From JAGTVG01 sp964389805 (lineage in GTDB: Bacteria; Bacteroidota; Bacteroidia; Cytophagales; Cyclobacteriaceae), in assembly GCA_964389805.1 (NCBI GenBank), contig CAYMFU010000322.1, positions 1-16,325 of the forward strand: DNA of 16,325 nucleotides. The letters run 5' to 3'. Shown here piece after piece: positions 1 through 7,042 of the stretch. The stretch's first letter is position 1; the number at the start of each line of letters is the position of its first letter. A program made the position numbers and the translations under genes. The notes beneath the pieces were generated by a model. That model saw nothing but the letters and a program-made list of their open reading frames with translations, made no database searches and had not been told where the DNA came from.

Positions 1-722
1 CAGCACGATTATATAAACCGGAGAAGCCTGTCACAAATGGACCAGCTGTTATATTTGTTCATGGCGCAGGTTATCTTCAGAATGTACACAAATGGTGGAG
101 CAACTATTTCAGGGAATATATGTTCCATAACTTATTGGTAGACCAGGGATATACTGTACTGGATATCGATTACAGGGGTAGTGAAGGATATGGCCGGGAT
201 TGGAGAACCGGAGTCTACAGGCATATGGGTGGAAAAGACCTTACTGACCATGTTGACGGTGCCAGTTATCTTGTAGCAGAACATGGTGTTGATCCGGGAA
301 GAATCGGGATTTATGGGGGCTCCTACGGAGGATTTATCACAATTTTTGCTATGTTTAAATATCCCGAAGTATTTAAATGCGGAGCAGCCCTCAGATCGGT
401 CACCGATTGGGCTCATTATAATCATCCGTATACCTCTAACCGGTTAAACACTCCGGTCGAAGACAGCATTGCCTACAGGAACAGTTCTCCGATATATTAT
501 GCTGAAGGATTGCAGGGAGAATTAATAATGTTGCATGGCATGGTAGACACAAATGTTCATTTTCAGGATGTTGTCCGGTTATCTCAAAAACTGATTGAAC
601 TTGGAAAGAAAAACTGGGATGTGGCCATTTTTCCTATGGAGAATCATGGATTCAAGGAAGCCTCGAGCTGGGCTGATGAATACAGAAGAATATATGAACT
701 TTTTGAACGAAACCTGAAATAG
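1..722 (+). CDS. S9 family peptidase (prolyl oligopeptidase/DPP-IV type), C-terminal part
   Basis: This is the 3' end of a gene that begins before the window. The frame is open from base 3, and the ATG at 120 is internal because strongly conserved alpha/beta-hydrolase sequence (VIFVHGAGY) lies upstream of it. What is visible is the catalytic alpha/beta-hydrolase domain of a serine peptidase of the S9 family. The nucleophile elbow GGSYGG places the catalytic Ser at about 321-323, the Asp lies in HGMVDTNVHFQD (about 546-548), and the His in MENHGF (about 645-647), so the triad is complete. The DIDYRGSEGYGRDW block is typical of DPP-IV/acylaminoacyl-peptidase-like members. The beta-propeller and any signal peptide would lie upstream, out of view. 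Such enzymes usually trim dipeptides or oligopeptides in the periplasm of Bacteroidota; the exact specificity cannot be read from this fragment. Confidence 0.93.
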   Translation, partial: ARLYKPEKPVTNGPAVIFVHGAGYLQNVHKWWSNYFREYMFHNLLVDQGYTVLDIDYRGSEGYGRDWRTGVYRHMGGKDLTDHVDGASYLVAEHGVDPGRIGIYGGSYGGFITIFAMFKYPEVFKCGAALRSVTDWAHYNHPYTSNRLNTPVEDSIAYRNSSPIYYAEGLQGELIMLHGMVDTNVHFQDVVRLSQKLIELGKKNWDVAIFPMENHGFKEASSWADEYRRIYELFERNLK

Positions 723-745
723 GAATTTATCAACATTAATGAGAT

Positions 746-1153
746 ATGTCCTGGATATGCCCTGAATGTGGGAAATTATTCCGAAACCGTAATCAATGGC
801 ATTCCTGTTTTACCCTGAACCTGGAAGATCATCTGAGGAATAAGCCAGAAACCATCCGGAATGTTGTTCTTGATCTTATATCTGAAGTTGAACTGTTCGG
901 TCCTATAGAACTGAATCCGGTTAAATCAGTAATTCAGGTCAAGGCAGGCGCAACATTCTTATCAATCAAACCGAAAAAAGACTTCGTTGAGCTTGAATTT
1001 CAACTAGGTGAAGAAATAGATCAGTTCCCTATCCATAAAACAGTAAGAATTTCCAGAAACCGGGTACTACATTTGATGTACGTCCAATCGGGTGAGGATA
1101 TCAGTGATCAGTTAAAGACGTGGTTAAAAGATTCCTACCTGCTTGTCAGTTAG
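746..1153 (+). CDS. DUF5655 domain protein with N-terminal zinc-ribbon motif
   Basis: A 135-residue protein. It opens with a compact metal-binding motif, C5-x2-C8 followed by H19-x-C21 (WxCPxCGKxFxxxNQxHSC). The rest resembles the small DUF5655 domain: LFGPIELNPVKSVIQVKAGATFLSIKPKKDFVELEF is the kind of beta-rich segment seen in that family. The function of DUF5655 is not known to me. The motif order suggests a cytoplasmic protein that may bind nucleic acid or another protein through a Zn site, but that is inference. It starts 23 bp after the S9 peptidase stop with no obvious Shine-Dalgarno sequence, so read-through transcription from the peptidase is possible. An ATG at 739 lies in another frame. 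Confidence 0.8.
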   Translation: MSWICPECGKLFRNRNQWHSCFTLNLEDHLRNKPETIRNVVLDLISEVELFGPIELNPVKSVIQVKAGATFLSIKPKKDFVELEFQLGEEIDQFPIHKTVRISRNRVLHLMYVQSGEDISDQLKTWLKDSYLLVS

Positions 1154-1222
1154 GTTGTTTAGACGTCATAGATTCTTGTTAGATTATTATATTAAATATT
1201 ATAGAGTGCTGATGAATTCTAA

Positions 1223-1244
1223 GGCTTCAATAATTCTGAAAGCC
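1223..1244 (+). terminator. Weak hairpin in the 1154-1289 gap, possible terminator
   Basis: GGCTTCA (1223-1229) pairs with TGAAAGCC (1237-1244), leaving a single bulged A and a 7-nt loop. It is followed by ATTTTAAATT rather than a clean T-run. It could end transcription of the peptidase/DUF5655 genes or sit in the leader of the radical SAM gene. The poor T-tract keeps confidence low. Confidence 0.3.
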
Positions 1245-1289
1245 ATTTTAAATTCCTAAATTAAAGCATAATTTAAGTACCTGCTTACT

Positions 1290-2198
1290 ATGATTCAATT
1301 CCGACCTTCCTACTTAAAATCACATAAGGAAGGTTCTCTCAGGAACAAGATATTGAAGATCAATGAAATAATTACATCATGTAATCTGTGTCCTCATCGA
1401 TGCGGCACAGACAGATTCCAATCGTATACAGGAAAGTGTAAATCTGGCAGTATACCCCTAATATCATCATATAGCCCCCATTTTGGAGAAGAACCACCAA
1501 TAACCGGCATTAATGGATCTGGCACCATTTTCTTTGGCAATTGTAATCTATCCTGTATATTCTGCCAGAACTACGATATATCACAATGCGGTGCAGGAAA
1601 GGAGATGAGTCACTCAGATCTCGCCCGTATTATGATTAACCTACAGCAGCATGGGTGCCATAATATAAATTTTGTCTCACCAAGTCATATGATTAATGCG
1701 ATCATGAATGCCTTGCCTGAAGCCATTGAGATGGGATTAAATATTCCTCTTGTTTATAATTCAGGGGGATACGACTTAGCTTCCACAATAGAAATACTCG
1801 AAGAGATATTTGATATATATATGCCTGATTTCAAATACATGGATAATGATATAGCCAATGAGTTAAGTGGAATAAATGATTATGTAGAAAGGGCCACAGA
1901 ATCAATAGTTGAGATGCACAGACAGGTTGGTGATTTGCAAGTTAACGAATATGGGATAGCCCAGAAAGGGCTGGTAATTCGTCATCTTGTAATGCCCGAT
2001 AATATCGCACAAACTTACAGGGTAATTGACTTCGTTAAGGAACTTTCGACAAACACATACTTTAACCTGATGGATCAATACCGGCCAGCATATCATGCCA
2101 TGTCAAATCCGAAAATAAACAGAAAACTAACTGGTGAGGAGTTTAACAGGGCATATAAATATGCCATTGATAACGGATTAACCCGTATAGCAGGTTAA
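1290..2198 (+). CDS. PflX-like radical SAM protein (pyruvate formate-lyase activase-like)
   Basis: A 302-residue radical SAM enzyme. The core cluster motif CNLSCIFC (C85, C89, C92; CxxxCxxC) would bind the 4Fe-4S cluster that cleaves S-adenosylmethionine. Upstream is a second cysteine cluster, C31-x2-C34-x3-C38 (CNLCPHRCGTDR) plus C50 in GKC, which is characteristic of the PflX/COG1313 group of activase homologues. The GNCNLSC...CQNYDIS and PDFKYMDN blocks and the C-terminal MDQYRPAYHA also fit that group. The substrate is not established, and no glycyl-radical enzyme is encoded nearby, so activation of such a partner cannot be argued from context. The gene is preceded by a 136-bp gap and ends in a stop codon that overlaps the stop of the facing membrane protein gene. 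Confidence 0.88.
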   Translation: MIQFRPSYLKSHKEGSLRNKILKINEIITSCNLCPHRCGTDRFQSYTGKCKSGSIPLISSYSPHFGEEPPITGINGSGTIFFGNCNLSCIFCQNYDISQCGAGKEMSHSDLARIMINLQQHGCHNINFVSPSHMINAIMNALPEAIEMGLNIPLVYNSGGYDLASTIEILEEIFDIYMPDFKYMDNDIANELSGINDYVERATESIVEMHRQVGDLQVNEYGIAQKGLVIRHLVMPDNIAQTYRVIDFVKELSTNTYFNLMDQYRPAYHAMSNPKINRKLTGEEFNRAYKYAIDNGLTRIAG

Positions 2199-3052
2199 TA
2201 ATCTGAAAGAAAATAATAAGGTGCTCTTTTTTTAGCGGATCCCCTACCGAGCATATGGTAAAATGCAAATAACTCAAATGAGAAAGGAATATAACCCAAA
2301 TATCCAAGTAGCGGCATTTCAAAGATGTAAAAGAATTCAACTCCTGGCGTATGATAGATCCACTTTGGATAGGCAAGATAATTCCACATTTCCCAGAAAA
2401 ATCCACACAATAAACAACCAAGAGCCAGCGAGATCAATGGTCGCCAATCTCTTATATCCGTAAAGGAAACAAGGCTTCGATTACCCCTTAAATAATTGAT
2501 AGAATCCAGGATCAGAAAAACGGATAGCCATAAAAACACATAAAAGTACTGAGGCCAGATGAATAATAAACTAAGGGTAATAATTCCTATAAAGATAATA
2601 ATCCGTACACTCCTTATACTTGAAGAAATTCTTGGTCCGCCCTTTATTCCCCTTATCCATTTAAATGAATTTATCAATTCAGCAGATCCAAAAACAGCGG
2701 GGATTACCGTAGAAAAGCAAATACTGGCATAGATAAAATATTCTAGATCACTAAAATGTTCCCGCCCTAAATACAGCCAGTTTTGTGTTCTCAGGTTCAA
2801 TCCTTCAAAAAGCCACCAAACTGGTATTGAAATAAAGAACATACCAACAAACCTTCTCCAGTTTTTTGAAAGCAGTGATTCTCCTTTTCGTTTAAAAACA
2901 ATTCCGTCTACAGCAAGGATATAACCAAACCAAAGTGGAAAAAATAAAAGGTGTGTTCTTAATCCTTCAAGATGCCAATTAAAATACCAGGTTATGATTA
3001 TTAAAACCAAGCCCAAATAGAAATGAAAAGGCAAACGCTTTGGATCATCCAT
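2195..3052 (-). CDS. Multi-pass membrane protein of unknown function
   Basis: A 285-residue hydrophobic protein with roughly seven to eight predicted membrane segments (about residues 7-22, 34-52, 68-82, 103-122, 150-166, 168-184, 204-220 and 240-268). I do not recognise a named family. Conserved-looking aromatic and acidic motifs lie at WWLFEG (79-84), WEMWNY (220-225) followed by KWIY, and FEMPLLGYLGY (244-254) followed by FSFELFAFYH. I recall similar blocks in uncharacterised membrane proteins of this phylum. No transporter or enzyme signature is evident. I chose ATG at 3052; a TTG at 3076 extends the frame by 8 residues but is less likely. The stop overlaps that of the convergent radical SAM gene. 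Confidence 0.8.
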   Translation of the reverse strand: MDDPKRLPFHFYLGLVLIIITWYFNWHLEGLRTHLLFFPLWFGYILAVDGIVFKRKGESLLSKNWRRFVGMFFISIPVWWLFEGLNLRTQNWLYLGREHFSDLEYFIYASICFSTVIPAVFGSAELINSFKWIRGIKGGPRISSSIRSVRIIIFIGIITLSLLFIWPQYFYVFLWLSVFLILDSINYLRGNRSLVSFTDIRDWRPLISLALGCLLCGFFWEMWNYLAYPKWIYHTPGVEFFYIFEMPLLGYLGYIPFSFELFAFYHMLGRGSAKKRAPYYFLSDY

Positions 3053-3261
3053 GAATATTTGACTAACCAAATACAAGTTAAAGGTTTTTGTGTCGTTATC
3101 TATATACCAGCAAGGGGAAAAAACTCAAAAGTTCATTTTATGTTACATATGTTCTATAGAATGGAAAGTAAATGGGTATCGTTTATATAAAGTATTAATT
3201 TAAGGCATGGAATTTAAAATGCTATTTTTCAGACATTTATAAGATAGGAATCTGGACAATC
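3053..3261. other. Divergent intergenic region between membrane protein and histidine kinase genes
   Basis: A 209-bp AT-rich gap that must hold the promoters of both flanking genes. There is a perfect 10-bp palindrome TTCTATAGAA at 3152-3161. A one-mismatch -7-like element, TATTTTTC, lies at 3223-3230, 31 bp before the kinase start, without a convincing -33 partner. No RNA gene or ORF worth reporting is seen. Confidence 0.4.
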
Positions 3262-4980
3262 ATGCATAAGATCAAGTACTACTTACTGGAAAGCATTGAT
3301 GTACGGATTATCCTGGTAGCGGTTATATACTTTTTAAGTGCATACTTTGGACTGCTATTGGCTTTTAGAGATCCGATCACATCGCCGGTATGGCCACCGG
3401 TTGGTATTGGATTAACTTTGATCCTATTTCTTGGCGTAAGAACGTGGCCAGGAATAACTATAGGCTCGCTAATTGCCTATATGCTGGTCTTCTGGTTAAA
3501 TGGCATTGAGATCAATAGTGGCACAATTCAGGCTTCAATCATCATTAGTATTGGAAATACTGTTGAAATATTACTAGGCCGTTATCTTTTGCATCTTTTC
3601 ATAAAAGATGACGATCCATTCAAGAACACTCATAATACTTTCGTTTTCCTGATCATTGCATTGGTCATGTGCCTTGTCGGGTCCTCATTAGGAACTTATA
3701 GTCTTCATTTGAATGGCATAGTGAATAAACAGGAATTCATATCACAGTGGTTCTTCTGGTGGATACCAAATGTTACAAGTGTCCTTTTATTTACACCATT
3801 CTTCCTATCATGGAAAAGGAAATTCAATTTACAAATTACCCACAGAACATTTATTGAATCATTGATTTTCTTATTTTGTATGGCCTTATTTATTGTGATT
3901 CTACGAAATGAAGCCCTTGCCCCTACCATCGAGAAATCATACCCATTTCTTATAATTCCATTTTTACTCTGGTTGTCATTCAGGTTTAATCTTCAAACCA
4001 CTTTAACCGGAATATTGATTACCGCACTTTCAGCTATATACATAACGATCAACGGGCAGGGGCCCTTTGTTCTTGATTCTAACGAAAATTCCATATTAAT
4101 ACTTCAGATTTTTATCAGTGTGATCAGCATCACCAGTATCATATTATCTTCAACCGTTTATGAAAGACTTGATGCACAATTGACGATACAAAAATTCAAT
4201 GAAACCCTGGAAACTAAAATTGAAGAAAGAACCGGGGCATTGAATGATGAAATATCATTCAGAAAAAGAGCGGAAGATAAATTGAAAGTAAGCAACAGGC
4301 AATTAAGAAAAGCCAATGTTGAACTTGATAATTTTGTTTATAAAGTTTCCCACGATCTCAGGGCACCCATTGCGTCAGTACTCGGCCTGGTAAATCTTGC
4401 CAAAAAGGAGAATAAGTTTGACACATTGAAGCAATATTTCGATATGGTTGGCAGAAGTGCCGTAAGGCAGGATTCATTCATTAGAGATATACTTGACTTA
4501 TCCAGGAATTCAAGACTATTAATTGATAAGAAAAGGATCAATTGGCAGGAATTAATAAATGACACATTTGATCATCTGAAATTCAGTGTAAAAGATAAAG
4601 CCATTGAAAGAAAGATAAATATAAATGGAAGGGCCAGCTTCTATTCCGATCAAAGAAGAATAAAAGTAATATTTAACAACCTGATCTCTAACGCAATAAG
4701 ATACTCCAACGGCAAGGATCCGGTAATAGAGATCGATGTTAAAATAAACAAATCCAATGCAAACATCACCATTACCGATAATGGTGTTGGCATCGAAAAG
4801 AAACACCAGAAGAAAGTATTTGAGATGTTTTACAGGGCTACAGACGCAAATGCTGGTTCCGGTTTGGGACTTTATATAGTGAAAGAATCCATCGATAAAC
4901 TGAACGGTAATATTGATATGATGTCAGACATTGGCATTGGGACAAAATTCCTTATATCACTACCAAATCTGAAAAAGTAA
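3262..4980 (+). CDS. MASE1-type membrane sensor histidine kinase
   Basis: A 572-residue hybrid-free sensor kinase. Residues about 15-300 form a multi-pass membrane sensor of the MASE1 type; the hallmark is FLSAYFGLLLAF followed by SPVWPPVGIGLTLILFLG near residues 25-58. A coiled-coil linker (about 303-357) leads to a HisKA dimerisation domain with the phospho-acceptor H364 in SHDLRAP. An HATPase_c domain follows: N box FNNLISNAIRY (471-481), G1 box DNGVGI (506-511), F box VFEMFYRA (519-526) and G2 box GSGLGLYIV (532-540). All catalytic boxes look intact. MASE1 domains are integral-membrane sensors whose ligand is mostly unknown. No response regulator lies in the window, so its partner must be elsewhere. 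The gene runs toward the UpxY-like gene, with a 47-bp gap that lacks an obvious terminator. Confidence 0.92.
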   Translation: MHKIKYYLLESIDVRIILVAVIYFLSAYFGLLLAFRDPITSPVWPPVGIGLTLILFLGVRTWPGITIGSLIAYMLVFWLNGIEINSGTIQASIIISIGNTVEILLGRYLLHLFIKDDDPFKNTHNTFVFLIIALVMCLVGSSLGTYSLHLNGIVNKQEFISQWFFWWIPNVTSVLLFTPFFLSWKRKFNLQITHRTFIESLIFLFCMALFIVILRNEALAPTIEKSYPFLIIPFLLWLSFRFNLQTTLTGILITALSAIYITINGQGPFVLDSNENSILILQIFISVISITSIILSSTVYERLDAQLTIQKFNETLETKIEERTGALNDEISFRKRAEDKLKVSNRQLRKANVELDNFVYKVSHDLRAPIASVLGLVNLAKKENKFDTLKQYFDMVGRSAVRQDSFIRDILDLSRNSRLLIDKKRINWQELINDTFDHLKFSVKDKAIERKININGRASFYSDQRRIKVIFNNLISNAIRYSNGKDPVIEIDVKINKSNANITITDNGVGIEKKHQKKVFEMFYRATDANAGSGLGLYIVKESIDKLNGNIDMMSDIGIGTKFLISLPNLKK

Positions 4981-5027
4981 TTGATTTTAAAAGATTAATT
5001 TATCTCTGGTGTGATTTGACTAAAATT

Positions 5028-5555
5028 CTACTCCTCTGTATTATTTTCCATTGTATAATAGAACTGAACTATACATCCTAGCTGTTCTACATATACCAAT
5101 ACTTTACGCGCATCAAATTTATCCACCACACCAGTCATCCCTTTGAAAGGACCATCCGGTATTTCAACGAACTGGCCTCTCTCGAAACCACTTCCTTCAA
5201 CTTTGATATCTGATCCGGCATTTTCAATTTCTTTGATTGCCTGTAGTTCAATATCTCTGATTATTGCTGGCTGACTTGCATAATACACATATTTCATTAC
5301 TCCTGGGTCCCGTAATGGCATCTGTCGGTTCTTTTCGTTAATATAGACGAATATGTAGGACGGGAACATTGGGATTTGCACCTTCTTTTTCCGATCACTC
5401 CATTGATGAACCGTTTTAATTAATGGGCAATATACTTCGTATCCCGCCTCCTGCAAACGAGTTGTAACTTTTTTTTCATTTCTGGGTTTTGTATACAATA
5501 CATGCCACTTATATTCATTGATCTTTTTCAGCCTTTCTATTTCATTTGCCGACAT
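5028..5555 (-). CDS. UpxY-like NusG-family transcription antiterminator
   Basis: A 175-residue NusG paralogue. The NGN domain starts at KWHVLYTKPRNEKKV (about 16-30) and contains the usual YCPLIKTVHQWSDRKKKVQIPMFPSYIFVY core (about 42-71). A KOW segment, GQFVEIPDGPFKGMTGVVDKFDARKVLVYVEQLG, spans about 127-160. Length and motifs match the UpxY/RfaH-like class that in Bacteroidota binds RNA polymerase and promotes elongation through long capsule or exopolysaccharide operons. No such operon is next to it: downstream it meets the histidine kinase gene, and upstream is a hydrolase gene. The start is supported by the AAGG just before ATG 5555. Its target is unknown. It could act at a distant operon or have lost a former partner locus. 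Confidence 0.88.
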   Translation of the reverse strand: MSANEIERLKKINEYKWHVLYTKPRNEKKVTTRLQEAGYEVYCPLIKTVHQWSDRKKKVQIPMFPSYIFVYINEKNRQMPLRDPGVMKYVYYASQPAIIRDIELQAIKEIENAGSDIKVEGSGFERGQFVEIPDGPFKGMTGVVDKFDARKVLVYVEQLGCIVQFYYTMENNTEE

Positions 5556-5593
5556 CCTTACAATTAATGGTTGATTGGGTTTTACATATACCT

Positions 5594-5622
5594 TAAAGCT
5601 ATGTTCATTAATTAAGTCTCAA
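5594..5622 (-). promoter_or_regulatory. Candidate Bacteroidota-type promoter of the UpxY-like gene
   Basis: Reading leftward, TTG (bases 5622-5620) is followed 18 bp later by TAGCTTTA (5601-5594), one mismatch from the Bacteroidota -7 consensus TAnnTTTG. Transcription would begin about 30 bp before the ATG at 5555. The -33 triplet falls in the centre of the inverted repeat at 5610-5631. Confidence 0.4.
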
Positions 5623-5631
5623 GACTTAATT
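5610..5631. repeat. Perfect inverted repeat in the UpxY-like leader/promoter
   Basis: AATTAAGTCT (5610-5619) and AGACTTAATT (5622-5631) are exact reverse complements separated by two bases. The symmetry suggests an operator for a dimeric regulator. As RNA it could also form a 9-bp stem with a 4-nt loop. It lacks an adjoining T-run in the leftward direction, so it is unlikely to be a simple terminator of the upstream hydrolase gene. Confidence 0.6.
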
Positions 5632-5706
5632 TCAATAGCTTTTTTAGCTTTCAAACCTGTAAAGTTAATATGAAATCTTTTAAACTTACTGGAATTGAGC
5701 TTTGGA

Positions 5707-6759
5707 TTATTGTGCTTTCCTCACTTTTATACTAAAGGCCATACCAGGATTGCTAACAAATACCTGATGGATATCGAAGGAAGTGAACCCATTCGTCTTT
5801 AACTTAGGGATTAACTCATTAAATACTGCTGTATATGGCGTGAATGATCCTCCATTCTCTTCGTCAGGCGAGTACCACCCGGCATCATGTGAAATAAGAA
5901 CTTTGTTCAATAAATCATTCTTTTTGAAATCAATAAGCCAGTTTACATATTGATCTACATTTTTGGGACTCAATCCATCCATACTTATCCATGCTCCCAT
6001 CTTTGCAGCTTTTAAACGTAAACTGCTATCACTCTCATTCTGTGCATGTACCCATATGAAAGCCTCTGGCGCAATTCCTAATGATTGTAGTAATTCAATT
6101 TCCTCAAATGCCGGGACAGCAGGGCCGGTATGAGAGGCAATAGACAAGCCAGTTTCCAAATGGGTTAGACCTGCAGCACTTACAATCTTTTGATGTAGTT
6201 CCGAAAGTGGCGCCGGGGCTACACCTATTTTCATAAATCCAGGTTTAACGCCAGTTCCATTGATCCCTGATTCTGATTCCTTGATCCAAAGTTCAGATAA
6301 TCCTCTACTATCAAGCTCATAGGCCTTTTTTGGCATATATTTATTATCGGCAGCTCCATAGAATCCCGTATTTGTCAGAAAGATCATCCCGGTTTGATTG
6401 GAGATCTTTTTCAGAAGCTCCGGATCTCTGCCAATATATTCAGGGGTGCATTCAACAAAAGAATGACAACCCAGGGCTTTAATTTCTTCCAGATAGGGTT
6501 TAACCACACGTATCACGTCATCGTGGTTCCACCTGCTCGAGATATAGTTATCTGCACCGATAAAATCTACCAGGATATGTTCGTGGGAAAGTGTGAATCC
6601 CAGATCAGATGATTTGACCATCCCGTTTACGGTCATGATGTTCCCTTCTGCTGCAACTGAGTATTTATCTTTAAATCTAAAATCAGCAGACATAAGTGGT
6701 GTACAAAGGGTTAACTTAATGGTATCCTTAATAAAGGATCTTCTATTCAACTGTTTCAT
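5707..6759 (-). CDS. Phosphotriesterase-family metallohydrolase with Tat-like signal
   Basis: A 350-residue amidohydrolase-superfamily protein of the phosphotriesterase type. The N-terminus carries a twin-arginine motif, NRRSFIKDT (residues 5-13), then a hydrophobic stretch, so export through the Tat pathway is likely. All metal ligands of the family's binuclear centre are visible: H59 and H61 in LSHEH, the bridging (normally carboxylated) lysine K177 in FMKIGV, H210 in ASHTG, H238 in WVHAQ and D292 in SHDAGW. Members are lactonases, aryl esterases or of unknown substrate, so phosphotriesterase activity should not be assumed. It is followed 151 bp downstream by the UpxY-like gene on the same strand; that gap contains a dyad and a candidate promoter, so the two genes are probably not a tight operon. 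Confidence 0.88.
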   Translation of the reverse strand: MKQLNRRSFIKDTIKLTLCTPLMSADFRFKDKYSVAAEGNIMTVNGMVKSSDLGFTLSHEHILVDFIGADNYISSRWNHDDVIRVVKPYLEEIKALGCHSFVECTPEYIGRDPELLKKISNQTGMIFLTNTGFYGAADNKYMPKKAYELDSRGLSELWIKESESGINGTGVKPGFMKIGVAPAPLSELHQKIVSAAGLTHLETGLSIASHTGPAVPAFEEIELLQSLGIAPEAFIWVHAQNESDSSLRLKAAKMGAWISMDGLSPKNVDQYVNWLIDFKKNDLLNKVLISHDAGWYSPDEENGGSFTPYTAVFNELIPKLKTNGFTSFDIHQVFVSNPGMAFSIKVRKAQ

Positions 6760-6845
6760 GGATTATTTCTTAAACACCATTTCTACATTTTATCTTATTA
6801 ATAAAGCCAGGATCAGCAATCCCATTATATTATATAATTCTTTTA

Positions 6846-6861
6846 GAAAATCCGGATTTTC
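6846..6861. repeat. 16-bp perfect palindrome
   Basis: GAAAATCCGGATTTTC reads the same on both strands. It lies 87 bp before the hydrolase start and 182 bp before the phosphatase start, a possible operator position for a dimeric regulator. No factor can be named. Confidence 0.5.
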
Positions 6862-7009
6862 ATATAATCTAAAATTAACAATTTCATTTTTCATATGATA
6901 ATCAAAAGCAAAATCATTATTAAACAAGAATCATATGAGGCAATAAATGAAAAAATGTAAAAAGGAATTAAAAATTGAATTAAAATCTAGCCAAAAAAAA
7001 AAATACGGG

Positions 7010-7017
7010 TATCTTTG
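7010..7017 (+). promoter_or_regulatory. Bacteroidota -7 promoter element before alkaline phosphatase
   Basis: TATCTTTG is an exact match to the Bacteroidota sigma-factor -7 consensus TAnnTTTG, 25 bp before the ATG at 7043. No -33 TTTG lies at normal spacing. Instead an A11 tract immediately precedes the element. The 5' leader would be about 20 nt. Confidence 0.6.
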
Positions 7018-7042
7018 GCAGGAATTTATCCTTTAGACCTAT

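Larger units (their letters stand above)
6760..7042. other. Divergent AT-rich intergenic region with palindrome
   Basis: A 283-bp gap separates the divergent hydrolase and alkaline phosphatase genes. It is very AT-rich and has a 16-bp perfect palindrome (6846-6861), several TCATAT-containing stretches (near 6860, 6891 and 6931) and an A11 tract just upstream of the phosphatase -7 element. No ORF or structured RNA gene is convincing. Confidence 0.5.

Noticed and set aside
3053..3076. TTG-initiated N-terminal extension of the membrane protein
   Set aside because: It adds 8 residues before a good ATG at 3052. A weak -7-like TGTATTTG overlaps it, which if real would place the transcript start after the TTG.
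4981..5027. Intrinsic terminator between the histidine kinase and antiterminator genes
   Set aside because: No GC-containing stem with a T-run could be found in this 47-bp gap.
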